From Anastrepha obliqua (taxonomy: Eukaryota; Arthropoda; Insecta; Diptera; Tephritidae), in NCBI RefSeq assembly GCF_027943255.1, contig NC_072895.1:33082001-33146000 (forward strand): a stretch of 64,000 nt of DNA. Reading direction: 5' to 3'. The notes beneath the pieces were generated by a model. It had not been told where the DNA came from. It did not search any database and saw only the letters and a list, made by a program, of their open reading frames with translations. The position numbers and the translations under genes were made by a program. Below are positions 1 through 10,383 of the stretch, in pieces (the stretch's first letter is position 1; every line of letters begins with the position of its first letter).

Positions 1-287
1 CCGATCATATCAGTAAGGTCTTTAACAATCAACCGACGATTTTTGAGCACTAACTCCTTCACTTTATTGACGTGTTGGTCATCTGTTGACGTCGATGGTC
101 GTCTGGAGCGCTCCAAGTCATCAACACGTTCTCGACCCTCTTTGAAGTCTTTGTACCACTTATAAACATTTTTCTGCGACATGGTCGAATCATCAAATGC
201 CTTCTGCATGCTAAACGTTTCCGTAGCCGAAATTTCATTCCGCAAACAAAATTTGATGGCACTTCTCTGCTCAATCAAATCGGACAT
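1..287 (-). CDS. mariner transposase, N-terminal part, cut by left window edge
   Basis: An open frame starts at the ATG at 285-287 on the minus strand and runs without a stop for 95 codons to the window edge. The protein begins MSDLIEQRSAIKFCLRNEIS and continues with KNVYKWYKDFKEGR and RSRRPSTSTDD. This is the paired helix-turn-helix DNA-binding region of mariner-type transposases. The catalytic DDD domain would lie to the left of base 1. The frame is intact as far as it can be seen, unlike every other mariner copy here, so this copy may be young. Whether the whole element is active cannot be judged from this window. Confidence 0.85.
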   Translation of the reverse strand, partial: MSDLIEQRSAIKFCLRNEISATETFSMQKAFDDSTMSQKNVYKWYKDFKEGRERVDDLERSRRPSTSTDDQHVNKVKELVLKNRRLIVKDLTDMI

Positions 288-491
288 TGTAAAAATCGAA
301 AAATGCACTCTTGGTCGTTTGGTAAACACAAGCGTAAATATATTACTGATAATGACATTCACATGAAAGTTGGCCCAGATGTTATTAACAGTGCTGCCAA
401 CTCATGAAAAAAATAACTAGAGCGAAATTTTAATCCCGCGAAGTTTGACAAATAAATTTACCTTACTTTTTGCCCACAGTATATGAATGTA

Positions 492-633
492 AAGGGTGGT
501 TAAATTTCAATTTTGTTCCATACGTAATTGAGTTATACCAGTATTATCATAGTAAAGAGAAATGATAATAATTTCTTAAAAAAATTGTATTTTATTCAAA
601 ATCAGCACCGGCCCTTAAAACTTAACCACCCTT
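492..633. mobile_element. 142-bp MITE with AAGGGTGGTTAA terminal repeats
   Basis: The ends are inverted copies (AAGGGTGGTTAA at the left, its complement at the right) flanked by TA at 490-491 and 634-635, the usual Tc1/mariner target duplication. The inner sequence matches the 3' end of the transposase fragment at 35872-36151, including the stretch around the stop codon (TTTTGTTCCATAC). It is therefore an internal-deletion product: the left terminus is joined almost directly to the last bases of the transposase gene. Confidence 0.75.
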
Positions 634-639
634 TACAGA

Positions 640-1280
640 GTTACAATAGCAAAAAAAAAAATTTTCGTGAGATATGCGTAGTCGATATTTCCTTTGTTGA
701 AAATTTCTTCTGTTATTAAGTACATCAGAAAATTTTTAAGTCAGTTAGCTACAGCTTTCGTTAGATTTTTCATGGATGTCCGCTGTCGGTGTGAGGCCAT
801 GGCACTCAAAAGCACAGCGGATCAAGTCAGTAAGTTTCCATACTTCTCAAAATATACACATTAACGGTTTCAAGAATTAGCACCAAAGGTCATACCAAAC
901 ACCTTGGTAAGTTTGAAGGCGCATCTAAGTCGCCTGCCATGCTTGGGTGTGGTACCCAATTGTTAAAAACAGGTTGAAACGAGCTCCAAGGACTTCAGTT
1001 CCACATATTACCAGACTTAAGTCTTAAGTAAGGCTTCATAAATTGCGGATACTGCTCCTGATTAGTGGCCAGAGGCTGAGTCTCTTACATCTACGGTTGG
1101 CAAAAGGATCAAAACAAAAATACCAAAAAACCCAAAAGCCAAAAAGCCAAAAAGTTCGAAGTGTTTTATTGATTTAATAAAAATAAAAATAACAATTTGT
1201 GTGCATATGACGGCTGGGTTTATGCGTGAATGTTATTTGGAAGTGCGTAGGTTGGAAGCTGCGTGCATGAAACAGCAAAA
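640..1280. other. no gene recognised
   Basis: No long open frame, RNA gene or recognisable transposon protein was found on either strand. The text is unique-looking and mildly AT-rich. Confidence 0.4.
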
Positions 1281-1284
1281 TTAT

Positions 1285-1505
1285 AGAACACGTTTTTTCT
1301 AATAGCGGCCGCCCCTCGGCAGACAATGGCAAATCGCCGAGTGTATTTTTGCCATGAAAAAGTACCTCATAAAAAAATATCTGCCGCTCGGAGTCGGCAT
1401 AAAACTGTAGGTCTCTCCATTTGTGGAACAACATCAAGACGTACGCCCCAAAATAGGAGGAGGAGTTCGGCCAAACACACAAAAAGGGATGTAAGCGCCA
1501 ACTAA
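1285..1505 (+). repeat. tRNA-derived SINE, body only, head degraded
   Basis: The body of the SINE family seen best at 31965-32281 is recognisable: CCCCTCGGCAGACAATGGCA, TTTTTGCCATGAAAAAG, CGGAGTCGGC, TCCATTTGTGGAACAACATC and GGAGGAGGAGTTCGGCC in the same order. The tRNA-like head that should precede it is not recognisable, so this copy is 5'-truncated or decayed. An antisense ORF here is a shadow of the repeat. Confidence 0.75.
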
Positions 1506-1535
1506 ATAAAATAAATCGATAATAATACTATTTGG

Positions 1536-1660
1536 TTGTTGTTGTTGTAGCAGCATAAACATTCCCTATACGGGGAATGCTGCTGGTATTACAGTCCTTG
1601 GCCGGATATAAATCCGTGTTGTTCGATAACTTAGAACCGACTGTCGTGGAAGCGAATACT
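1536..1660 (-). repeat. LINE/SINE 3'-end repeat with stem-loop and (CAA)n tail
   Basis: On the minus strand this reads CCGGCCAAGGACTGT, a stem-loop with arms built on AGCAGCATTCCCC and its complement, then TGCTGCTACAACAACAAC. The same block occurs at 52850-52985, 57378-57503 and 61372-61483, with decayed copies at 43296-43410 and 49765-49840. The fixed order of stem-loop then simple-repeat tail looks like the 3' terminus of a retroelement. Confidence 0.65.
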
Positions 1661-2032
1661 ATTTGGTATATCAGACTCACTTTTTACCTCAACACAATCC
1701 TTCTCAAGAACTAATTGACGATGATGTACCTTTAACTTTATTGAAGTTGATGAAATTTTTCTTCAGCTAAACTTTTTTAGTTCTCGAAGCTTATCAAACT
1801 TCTGGCTTTTTTTGGCTCTGCGCCAAAAATGACCCGTACGTCAACTGATTCTGCACCTCGTGTCGGTTGGGAGGATGAAGGCAATAGTTTAATACTAAGC
1901 TCTCAATGCAAATTTTTTCTTGATCTTGGCTTTACTAATGCCACCAGCAGAGCTGAGTGAAGGGCAAAAATTCGCAGATGTGCGCAATACGTTCTACAGG
2001 GTCCAGTACTCGAAGTGTAACCAATTAAAATG
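1661..2032. other. no gene recognised
   Basis: Nothing supportable was found. There is a short polypyrimidine-rich stretch and no long frame. Confidence 0.3.
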
Positions 2033-3066
2033 GCCATAAATTTAGTTTGGAAAATTACTTTTATTCAATTCAAAGTAAAAAATGTGGGAAAATAACACAA
2101 AATCAAGAATCTATTCACTTTTGCTCGATATGACCACCTTTCGCCTTGACTATGGCCTTGAGACAGTCCAGAAACGAATCGCAAGCTGACCGAATGTGAC
2201 TTGCAGATATTTTTTGTTGGCCCACTCGCGGACGATGTGTTTTTTTCAGCGCCTCGAGACTGGTGAAACTTTTAGTTCGGACTTTGCTCTCCAAAATAGT
2301 ACAAAGGGAATAATCCATCGGATTCGCATCTGGTGAATCTGAGAGTCATTGTGCGGACGTTATGAGGTTCGAGACTCGAGCTTTGTGAGACGGTACCGAG
2401 TCCTGTTGAAACATCCACCAGTCTGCCACCGAAATGTTTGTTTGCCCACGGCTTCAAAGCAACCTCCAGTATACTTTCCCTTGACGTCAGACTCGATGAA
2501 AACGATAGGAGAGCGCCTATCTGCGGTTACAGCGGCCCAAACCATTACCTGTGGCGAGTGCTGCCTCCTGTGGCTGGTGGCCAATCGATAACGCAAATTC
2601 TCGTATGAACGGTCGGTCAAATAAACTCTATCGTTTTGAGAGTTTACGAATTGCTCAATTGCTCAGAAAACACAATTTTCAGAAATTGACCGCTTGCTGC
2701 CCAGCGAAGCAACTCCTTCGCTCTCTCAGGTCTGACTTGTTGCTGTTTTGTTGTGAGATCATACGCCTTTAGGATCTTGTAAGGCTTGGCTTTGAGATCA
2801 ATTTTCAGTATGCGACCGATGCTAAGCTCAGATATTTTCAGTTCTTTCGCCATCTGATTCGCGCTTCATCGGGGAATTCGCTCAACTCGCTTCTTCACTT
2901 TTTGAACCATTTCATGTGACGTTGCAGTCTTTTGATGACCACCTCCACGGCGTTTCGCGATGCCACCAGTGTCATTGTAACGAGTAATGAAGCAATAAAC
3001 AAAACTTTATTTACTTTAAGATGCTCGAGCTCACGAACAACCGCTGGTTGTGATTTTCGAGCCATA
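2033..3066 (-). pseudogene. Tc1/mariner-superfamily transposase, degenerate but nearly full length
   Basis: Pieces of one transposase are in order on the minus strand: MARKSQPAVVRELEHL (start at 3064), a second DNA-binding helix region (MAKELKISELSIGRILK), then LTDRSYENLRYR and VMVWAAVTADRRSPIVFIE of the catalytic core. A QDSVPSHKA motif with a conserved Asp follows, and the C-terminus DYSLCTILESKVRTKSF ends near KAKGGHIEQK at 2115. Reading it requires several frame changes and passes stops, so the copy is dead. The same family supplies the remnant at 63480-64000. Catalytic subgroup not assigned. Confidence 0.75.
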
Positions 3067-3305
3067 TAACTATAATGCAATCACACTATTCAGTTTGAAA
3101 TCCATTACTGATTTTCTTTTTTCCCGTTCACTTTCGGCAAAATGCTTCCGCGCCCTTGTAGACAATACTCTGGACAGTCGTTTTAGCTGATGCCCTTGAA
3201 TCAGCTGCGCGAGCGGATCGAAGTTGGTTACACTTCGAGTGCCGGACCCTGGATATTCTTCTTTTTCTTCTTGATTGCCACTTAAGCGGTTTTGGTCATG
3301 TTTAA

Positions 3306-3400
3306 CAAAGCGCCTTCTTTCTCGAGCTAACCAGCGCCAGTCGGGCACACCAAGTGAAGCCACGTTCTTCTCCACCTGATCTTTCCAACGCAGAGCAGGC
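3306..3400 (-). pseudogene. RTE-like LINE, short C-terminal fragment
   Basis: The minus strand encodes WKDQVEKNVASLGVPDWRWL followed by ARERR. This is the same tail motif found in the LINE fragment at 41290-41560 (WKDQVKKDLASYGASNKRWL). Only the last part of the ORF2-like protein is present, as expected of a 5'-truncated insertion. The clade label is tentative. Confidence 0.55.
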
Positions 3401-3766
3401 CCTTTACTTTACTTTAATTAGTATCAATTCAAAATCTTTTACCCATTCGCATGTCCTGAGCGCATCACGTCCTAAACGCAGAACACAACCACTTCAAAGA
3501 GTTTGTCGCCATCTAAATTTATATTCCGATCCACTTGCTTTTAATCGGCACAACTCCTGGTGAACAAATGCAGCAAACTTCAGAAGTTTTGATTCAGAAA
3601 GCTTCGAAGCGCCGCATTGATTTCGCTCAAGCGCTCTCTTCGTTGATATGAATAATCAAATCATAAGAGTCGCTGCTGCTTAGTTACTTCTATGGTGAAA
3701 AGACGTTTAAAGGTGTACTACCTAGCAGACAGTTGTTGGACTCTGGGCGAGTTTGACAGATATGCA

Positions 3767-3833
3767 GACGTCATTCGTTTTGTGTTTCACTAAGCTAAAG
3801 CTAAATTTTGTGAAACACAGAACGAATGACGTC
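3767..3833. repeat. 24-bp inverted repeat, hairpin-forming
   Basis: The arm at 3767-3790 begins GACGTCATTCGTTTTGTG and ends TTTCAC; the arm at 3810-3833 is its complement with one mismatch in 24. The 19-base loop is AT-rich. Each arm begins or ends with GACGTC. No flanking target duplication was recognised, so it could be a small foldback element or a structured transcript. Confidence 0.8.
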
Positions 3834-3839
3834 GAATCC

Positions 3840-5325
3840 AAAGTTCCCCTAAATGTTTTATATTTTCACTGTACCTAACGAGCAAACCTGTGTTGTTTCT
3901 CATCTACAATTATAATTATTTATACATACCCAGATGCTCCAATACAACCCAAATTCCCCTCTCCTATAGTGCGAAATTCTGCAGAAACAACAAAGGTAAG
4001 GTATGGCACGTTTATAATTTGTTGATCATTAGGTCACCGCCAAACTGGCATTGGTTACACCATCAGCAGCTGGTCGACAACAACAAAAATTGAAAATGTA
4101 CAAATTACCAAATAATTGCGCACCAATACTATGGCAAGTTTTTGAAGTGCATTCCCAATACGTGCACTAGATTTTTGTACACCGCCAGAAGTAAGTGAAT
4201 GCAGCTGTGAAAATAGCTGCGTCTGCAATAATTTGCCCTTCGTAAAACGCCAGCAGCACAGCAACAACGTTTAAAAAGAAATACAAAAACTCTTGTTGAA
4301 CTGAATTAAAAATAGAGAGAGAAATTTTAAACAGAAATAAACAAAGCATTGAATTGTAGCGAACTGGCCAAAAATATCCAAATAGAAAACTGTGAGCTGT
4401 GAATAAAAATCACACAAAAGCAAATGTAAATATGTAACGCAAACGGGAAATACCCAAAACTACAAATAAAATAGTGAAATATAAAGAAAAAATCTATGTA
4501 AATTTGTAGCAGAAAAAGGAGTTGTAGCAAAAGATGCAGAAAAATGAGTTCACTCACTCTAAACTGCAACAAAACAACTGCACACAACAGATATCAAATT
4601 AGCATCGAGCTCAACTATTGTTGCAGTTGGAGTTGAAGCTGGCAACCCGAAGTCGAATTCAGCAGTAGCGTCTTAATGAAAGTGAAAGTACTTAGAAAGG
4701 TTGAATACGCCGCAAGCATTGTACTTCTTCTTCGTCTTCTTTGTGCAGCAGACCAACTGCTGTCATGTTTTGTTTTTTGCTTTTACTGCCCAACGAACTA
4801 CCGTTTGCAGTTCTTCATTGTAACGCCAGCGGCACTTGAGAGCAAACTTTTAACAGCCAATTGAGTAGATTTCCTCTAAATTGCCTTCAAAATGTAAACA
4901 GCGGGAATTTTACAAAAAAAAAAAAAAAAAAACATTTTTGATTTTCTACGTTTGATGCACTGGCGAACTTAACTGAGTGCATGGCGACTTTTTTTTTTTT
5001 AATAAATGGTCTTTCAAAAGACGCGCCTAGGTGTTGTGTTTGCCCAATTGTTGAGAACGTCGAAATATCGATGTTGAAGTTTGCTCAACAACAGTTTGCG
5101 CCACAGCAGCACAAGAAATATTGCAGCAAGAAATAATTGACACGACTAAGACACTTTTGTGTGAAGTTCCCCAGTTGATCGCGCAAAATAGTTATAGGTT
5201 CAGTTGAGAGTTTCCGCCTTGTGCACAAATTTCAGAATAGCTGCAACAGAGGTATTCTTGATTTCATTGATCTCAATGAAAGAGGTGCCCTCTTGTCTAT
5301 GTAAAAGGTCTTATAAAAGTACGTT
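3840..5325. other. non-coding stretch with no recognised gene
   Basis: This stretch contains A-rich and CAA/CAG-rich text resembling fly 5' UTR or enhancer sequence (around 4560-4860 and 5060-5220), a poly-A run near 4914-4931 and short unsupported ORFs. No splice-linked coding exon or RNA gene could be supported. Confidence 0.35.
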
Positions 5326-5327
5326 CA

Positions 5328-5665
5328 CACATACAGTGATTAGCAATAAATCCACAAAAATTAATCTATGGACCCGTTCACATATGGCAGATTAGCTGTA
5401 AAATTGACAATCACCAGTCAAACTGTTTTGAAAGGTTTTGGATTGGTGGAATAATTTAGCGTTGGTTTGCTTTATTATTATTAACGATATGAAGAAAAGG
5501 CAAGAGAAGCAATAATTAATTTAATTAATTTAAAAGGAGTCCTTATAATCTAGTATTATTTTATAATCTCCGATTTCAGGAGAGAAATTTTGTATGCGTA
5601 AGCAAGCCTTTTAAATATGGATTGGGAGTTGAGCTCGAAAAAGTAGATAATCTTGTTAAATGAGA
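5328..5665 (+). repeat. dispersed repeat, inverted partner of 49255-49765
   Basis: Blocks shared in the same order with the reverse complement of 49255-49765 include CCCGTTCACATATGGCAGATTA, TTATTATTAACGATATGAAG, GAGAGAAATTTTGTATG and GAAAAAGTAGAT. The middle is shortened here compared with the other copy. No coding frame is visible. It behaves as a non-autonomous mobile element of unknown class. Confidence 0.65.
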
Positions 5666-5799
5666 ATCTATTATAGGGCACATTTCCGTATACGCACTAG
5701 ATTTTCATCGAATTACAACATAACAACCATTCAGTATCAACTGATCCTAGTAAAATCATTGGACATTGTCGTAAAACCTTCTGAACTTTGGTTTATTTG

Positions 5800-7290
5800 T
5801 AGACTTGGTTGTAATAAGCCAAAAAAACTTGAAAAATAATTAAAAATTTTGAAATTTATTCCATATTGGAAATTTTAGTATACAATTATTTAAAGTGATT
5901 TTTTTTTTGATTTTTTATTAATTTTTAAGGATAAAATTTTAGAGTTTTATTTTTATTTTTTTAGGAAAAAATTCACCAAAAAATGTATTTAAAAAAATTA
6001 AAAGAAATTTTCATTTTCTAAGAAAATTAGACTTTTTAAAAATAATTCTGGGGAAAAAATTCAGTTTTTGCTAAAATTCACAAAAAAAATGTATTTCAAA
6101 AAAATTAACAAAGAAAATCATTTCCAGCAAAAAGCATACTTTTTAAAAATATATTTGTGGGAAAAAATCATTTTTGTGCTAAAATTTTTTTTGGAAAAAT
6201 TTCATTTGCTAAAATATTTGTGAAAAACATTTTTTTCATTTTCGAGAAAGAGCTCTCTTCAGATTTTTTCTTAATTTTTTTTAATGTTTTTAAATAGTTT
6301 AGGATGATACTTTCCAAATTTTTTTTGAAATGAAATTTTTAATTTTTTTTATATACATATAAGATAAAATTATTTAGATTTAATTTTGTTTTCTAGGATA
6401 AAACATAATTTTTAAAAATAATTGGATGGGTAAAATTTTTGTCAAAAAAAGTTTCTTTTGTCATTTTCGAGGAACAGCTCTCCTCAGATTTTTCTTATTT
6501 TTTATAAGAAAATTTTGAAAAAATTACAAAAAAAAAAAACCCCATGAATATCGAGAAAGAAGTCTCCCCAGAAACCTTTTTATGAAATTTTTGTGAACAT
6601 TTTTTTTTGTCATTTTCTAGAAAGCGCTCTCGCCAGATTTTTTCTTAAATTTTTTTTTTTAATATATAATTTAGCATGATATTTTTCAAATTTTTCTAGA
6701 ATTGAATTTTTAATTTTTTTTTTAATGTTTAAGATAAAATTATTTAGATTTTATTTTTAGTTTTCTATTATAAAACATAATTTTTAAAAATAATTTTGTG
6801 GGAAAAAATTAACTTTTTTTTGCAAATATTTTTGTAAAAAAAATTTGTTTTGTAATTTCCGAGGAACAGCTCTCCTCAGATTTTACTTATTTTTTATAAG
6901 AAAATTGTAAAGAAATAAAAAAACACGGTGTCAATTTCGAGAAAAAAATCTCCCTAGAAAACGTTTTATGAAATTTGTGTGAACATTTTTTTCTTGTCAT
7001 TTTCTAGAAAAAGCTCTCGCCAAATTTTTCCTTAAATTTTTTTTTTAATTTTTTTAAATAATTTAGCATATTTTTCAAATTTAGTTTGGAATAAGATTTT
7101 TATTTTGTTTTTATTTTTTAAGATAAAATTATTTAAATTTCATTTTTAGTTTTTTAGGATAAAACATAATTTTTAAAAAAATTTTGTGGAAATGAATTTA
7201 TTTTTCTGTGTAAAAATTTTTGTTTGTCATTTCTAAGAAACAGTTCTCCTCAGATTTTTCTTATTTTTTTATAAGAGCTTATACTCTACT
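5800..7290. repeat. AT-rich diverged tandem array, period about 380 bp
   Basis: Landmarks recur alternately: AGCTCTCTTCAGATTTTTTC near 6251 with variants near 6626 and 7012 (spacings about 375 and 386), and AGCTCTCCTCAGATTTTTCT near 6474 with variants near 6868 and 7236. Between them stand repeated GATAAAATTATTTAGATTT and AAACATAATTTTTAAAAA blocks. About three diverged units are visible, preceded by more decayed AT-rich text from 5800. There is no coding content. Confidence 0.7.
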
Positions 7291-7432
7291 CAGTAATCTT
7301 TACAAATTTTATAATTGGCTTCCTATAACTTTTTAGTCGAATCCTCTTACACTAGAATTCAGTGTGCAATATCTACTCTCTATTTGAGGCTTACTAGTAG
7401 CACTAGCGGCACTAATAAAATAAAAATAATAA

Positions 7433-7728
7433 TTGGCGCGTACACTCCTGTTAGGTGTTTGGCCGAGCTCCTCCTCCTATTTGTGGTATGCGTCTTGATG
7501 TTGTTCCACAAATGGAAAGACCGACAGTTCTAAGCGGATTCTGAATGGCAAGTGGTTTTTATGAGGACCTTTTTCATGGCAAAAACACTCTCAGAGGTTT
7601 GCCATTGTCTGCCGTAGGGCGACCGCTATTAGAAAAAACTCGTTCTATCATTTAGCTGTTTCGTGCTCGAAGACTCGCACCCATGCACTCCTAAAAGGTA
7701 ATCACGCACGAACTCATTCGGCTACGGC
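7433..7728 (-). repeat. tRNA-derived SINE, minus orientation
   Basis: From right to left on the minus strand: a decayed tRNA-like head (TGCCGTAGCCGAATGAG, GCGTGATTACC), then the body CCTCGGCAGACAATGG in diverged form, TTTGCCATGAAAAAGGTCC, TCCATTTGTGGAACAACATC, and the tail GTGTACGCGCCAATTATT. It lacks the intact B box of the better copies. Confidence 0.75.
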
Positions 7729-7729
7729 A

Positions 7730-8855
7730 CCCACTTATGGCTGCTATCTAAAATCCTCTATGAATATTTTTAAACATAAATGTTTGTTAAAAGGATTAAA
7801 TGTTGAAAAATATCATATTTACTTAACATATAACACCCCTCCTATCCCACCATGCGAATCTTCCATTGTTCGAAAGAGAGCTGAAATCTTCTTCTGCTGG
7901 ATCCTTTAGGAATATTTTCCCTTTCAATGCTTGAATGGACTCAAGCACCGTGGCTTTAAATGTGTATTTCAGCCATTACGGGCAGACAAGGCTGGTGGCC
8001 GTGCGCTGGCATGCTATACTGGGCCATTAAAGCCTCTTAACAAATGATGCGCAATTAACTATTTTGGTAGAAACCCCATGACTTATCCTTCCTCAATTAA
8101 TTATTCTTTCATGGAGTTCAGCAAAATGGTGCATTTAGTATTGCTGACTAATATTTTAACCTTTGGGGGCCCATCAATATCGAAAAAGAAAAAGCATTAT
8201 CACTGCTTTGAATTTCGATTCACCCAAAAGTGAATCAGTCAAATATGGGTGCGTGTAATAAAAATTTATTACCATATACGAATACTTCTTCCATGGGAAA
8301 TTTCACAACAACTCGTTGCTCAAATACTCGAAAATCGGTGAAACAGAAAAAAAAACACCAATCAAAATGCTTACAGAAGCGAGAGGCACCGCTTTCGAAA
8401 GGGAAGACTTCATGCTAGACTGTTGATGGCTGCTGACGTCCACGTCTCTAGCAGAGTCAGTCTCACTATTTAATAGCCTCATCATTTCTTACTGGCAACT
8501 AATATTTAAAGTCGTTGACTCATAATTTTTTTATGAAATTCAAAGAGCAATCAGCAGCTATTTTAGTAATTGGTGGTCACTAATAATGCCTGCAGGCCGC
8601 TGCCTAAATAAAGTTAAAGTAACAGTTTGGCTTAAGCTTAGGTGTGATGGCATTAACGTTTCATTTATTTAGAAAATGTTCTGAAACCACTTCGATTTGG
8701 TCCTATTGTACGTTTAAAAACCGATTGTAACTCGCACAATCTAGATAATTTTTTTAGAGGTATTTATGAGCTATGACCAGAAATAGTCAAAAAAAAAATC
8801 TTAAAAATTTCGGTTAAGAGGATGAATGAGAATTTTTGTTCTATGTAATAAAATC
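7730..8855. other. no gene recognised
   Basis: Nothing supportable was found on either strand. ORFs at 8230-8485 have no recognisable content and overlap each other on both strands. Confidence 0.3.
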
Positions 8856-8857
8856 AT

Positions 8858-9105
8858 AAATATCTGCCTAATGAAAGCGTGATCACGATAACTTTGAAAC
8901 TATTTGCCCAATTCAATTCTAACAAACTGCTTTGTATTCTTATAAAATTTATTATAAGCAATTAAATACGCATTCAATAAAAGGTATAGTCCACACCCTT
9001 AGCTATAATGACCTCACATCTACGAGTCAAACTTTGTGTTAATTTCTGCGTAAGCTGTGGAGGTAATCGGCTCCGAATTAGACGAATTCGCCTTGATAAC
9101 TTTTT
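8858..9105 (-). pseudogene. Tc1-like transposase C-terminus and 3' end
   Basis: The minus strand encodes RLIRSRLPPQLTQKLTQSLT followed by RRCE and a short tail, the usual end of a Tc1-like transposase (…MPRRCxAVIxAxGGxTxY in relatives). The downstream non-coding part, ending near GCCTAATGAAAGCG, is shared with 15681-15926, where the same block lies in the opposite orientation. Only the end of the element is present. Confidence 0.7.
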
Positions 9106-9739
9106 GACGGTCCATGTTTGTTTTTCTTTGAGCTTTTGCTTAACCCACACACATTTGTTATAGGGCTGGCATCAGATGACTGTGAATGCCAATCCAACAT
9201 TTTATTCACATTTTGCTGTCATTCTTCGAACTCATTTTGTAAGATCTATGTACGCTTTCTAAATTTTTCACAAAATTAACAACTTGCTCAACGGTTATTG
9301 CGAAAGGTGTCACCCCTTTAACAGCATTTAAATTTTTTTTGCAACGGAACTCTAAGTTTGAATTTTGGCGGCCACGCTTCTATAAGACATACTCTATTTA
9401 TGTTTCATTGAATTTTCGTATTCTTTTTATAAAAATATATAGTTTATTTTACGACAATAACCACATGAACTTTAGGGTCACAAAATCGAAATTTTTTGAA
9501 GTGAAACTTCTTTTGTCTCGAAGGATGAAACGCTGTGAGGAGTAAAACCATAGCGTTTCATCGATATGTGACGCTACGCCAGCGCCATCTGTTAAAAGCG
9601 TGGCGTGGATGAAACGCTGTGAGGAGTAAAACTACGCTAAACTACGTAAAACTCACGCTATGCCAGCGCCATCTGTTAAAAGACTGGCGTGGCGTGTCGT
9701 CTTATCGAATGTAATTTGTAAATATGACATTTGATTGAT

Positions 9740-9955
9740 GGCCGCCGTAGCCGAGTGGGTTGGTGCGTGATCACCATTCGGAATTCACAGAGAGGTCGTT
9801 GGTTCGAATCTCGGTGAAAGCAAAATTAATGAAAACATTTTTCTAATAGCGGTCGCCCCTCGGCAGGCAATGGCAAACCTCCGAGTGTATTTCTGCCATG
9901 AAAAAAATCTGCTCATAAACATATCATAAAACAAATTGAAATAAATGTATAAAAA
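9740..9955 (+). repeat. tRNA-derived SINE inside composite copy A
   Basis: It has an A-box-like GTAGCCGAGTGGGTTGG and a B-box-like GGTTCGAATCTC in tRNA spacing. The first half of the SINE body follows, up to TTTCTGCCATGAAAAAAATC. The copy then ends in an A-run that abuts the next module. The rest of the SINE body (present at 31965-32281) is missing. Confidence 0.85.
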
Positions 9956-9972
9956 AAAAAAAAAAAAAATTT

Positions 9973-10050
9973 TCTTGTGATTCGAACCAAGGATTTCGGA
10001 TCGGAAGCCCACATTGCTAGCCGCTGGGCTATCGCGCTGTGCTGTCGCCG
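9973..10050 (-). repeat. second tRNA-like SINE module, opposite orientation
   Basis: Read on the minus strand it has GATAGCCCAGCGGCTAG (A-box-like) and, about 30 bases on, TTGGTTCGAATCACAAG (B-box-like), then a poly-T/poly-A boundary. The sequence differs from the first SINE head, so it derives from another tRNA or SINE family. Its tail meets the tail of the neighbouring SINE. It is unlikely to be a functional tRNA because the acceptor stem does not pair. Confidence 0.6.
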
Positions 10051-10242
10051 CAAAATAATGTATCATAAATCTGTTTACCATACCAAAGACCATACACTTT
10101 GCGAACGCATTTCAGTGGAAACAGTTGACAGTTATCCCAAACACAATATTATTAGTAACGCGAGACGCGTCATAGAGTGTGTGTGTAGTTTTGAGCAAAT
10201 CTTACAAACATATTTTGTTTTGTTGATTGATTTCTGTTAAAT

Positions 10243-10383
10243 ATGGCATCAAATCAACAAAAACGGAAACCGAAAACAGGTGCTGAACGGCAACGTGAGT
10301 ATTTGGAGCGTAAAAAATTAAGAGCTACTGTTGAACACCGTGACAGTGAATCCTCCGGTTGTACGATAAGTGATAATTTGTAG
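10243..10383 (+). CDS. 46-aa ORF of composite element, basic N-terminus
   Basis: The ORF starts MASNQQKRKPKTGAERQREY and ends with an acidic, Ser-rich tail before TAG. The same frame is kept in copy B (18134-18274). The basic KTGAERQREYLERKK segment resembles short N-terminal arms seen on several insect transposon proteins, but no domain is assigned. About 80 bases downstream a possible 3' splice site (TTTCAG) is followed by a frame reading YHKALVSFLENESNN to a stop, which may be the remains of a second exon. Confidence 0.4.
   Translation: MASNQQKRKPKTGAERQREYLERKKLRATVEHRDSESSGCTISDNL

Noticed and set aside
9740..9830. Possible functional tRNA gene (A and B boxes)
   Set aside because: The acceptor and anticodon stems do not pair, and the same head is followed by the same SINE body at several loci.
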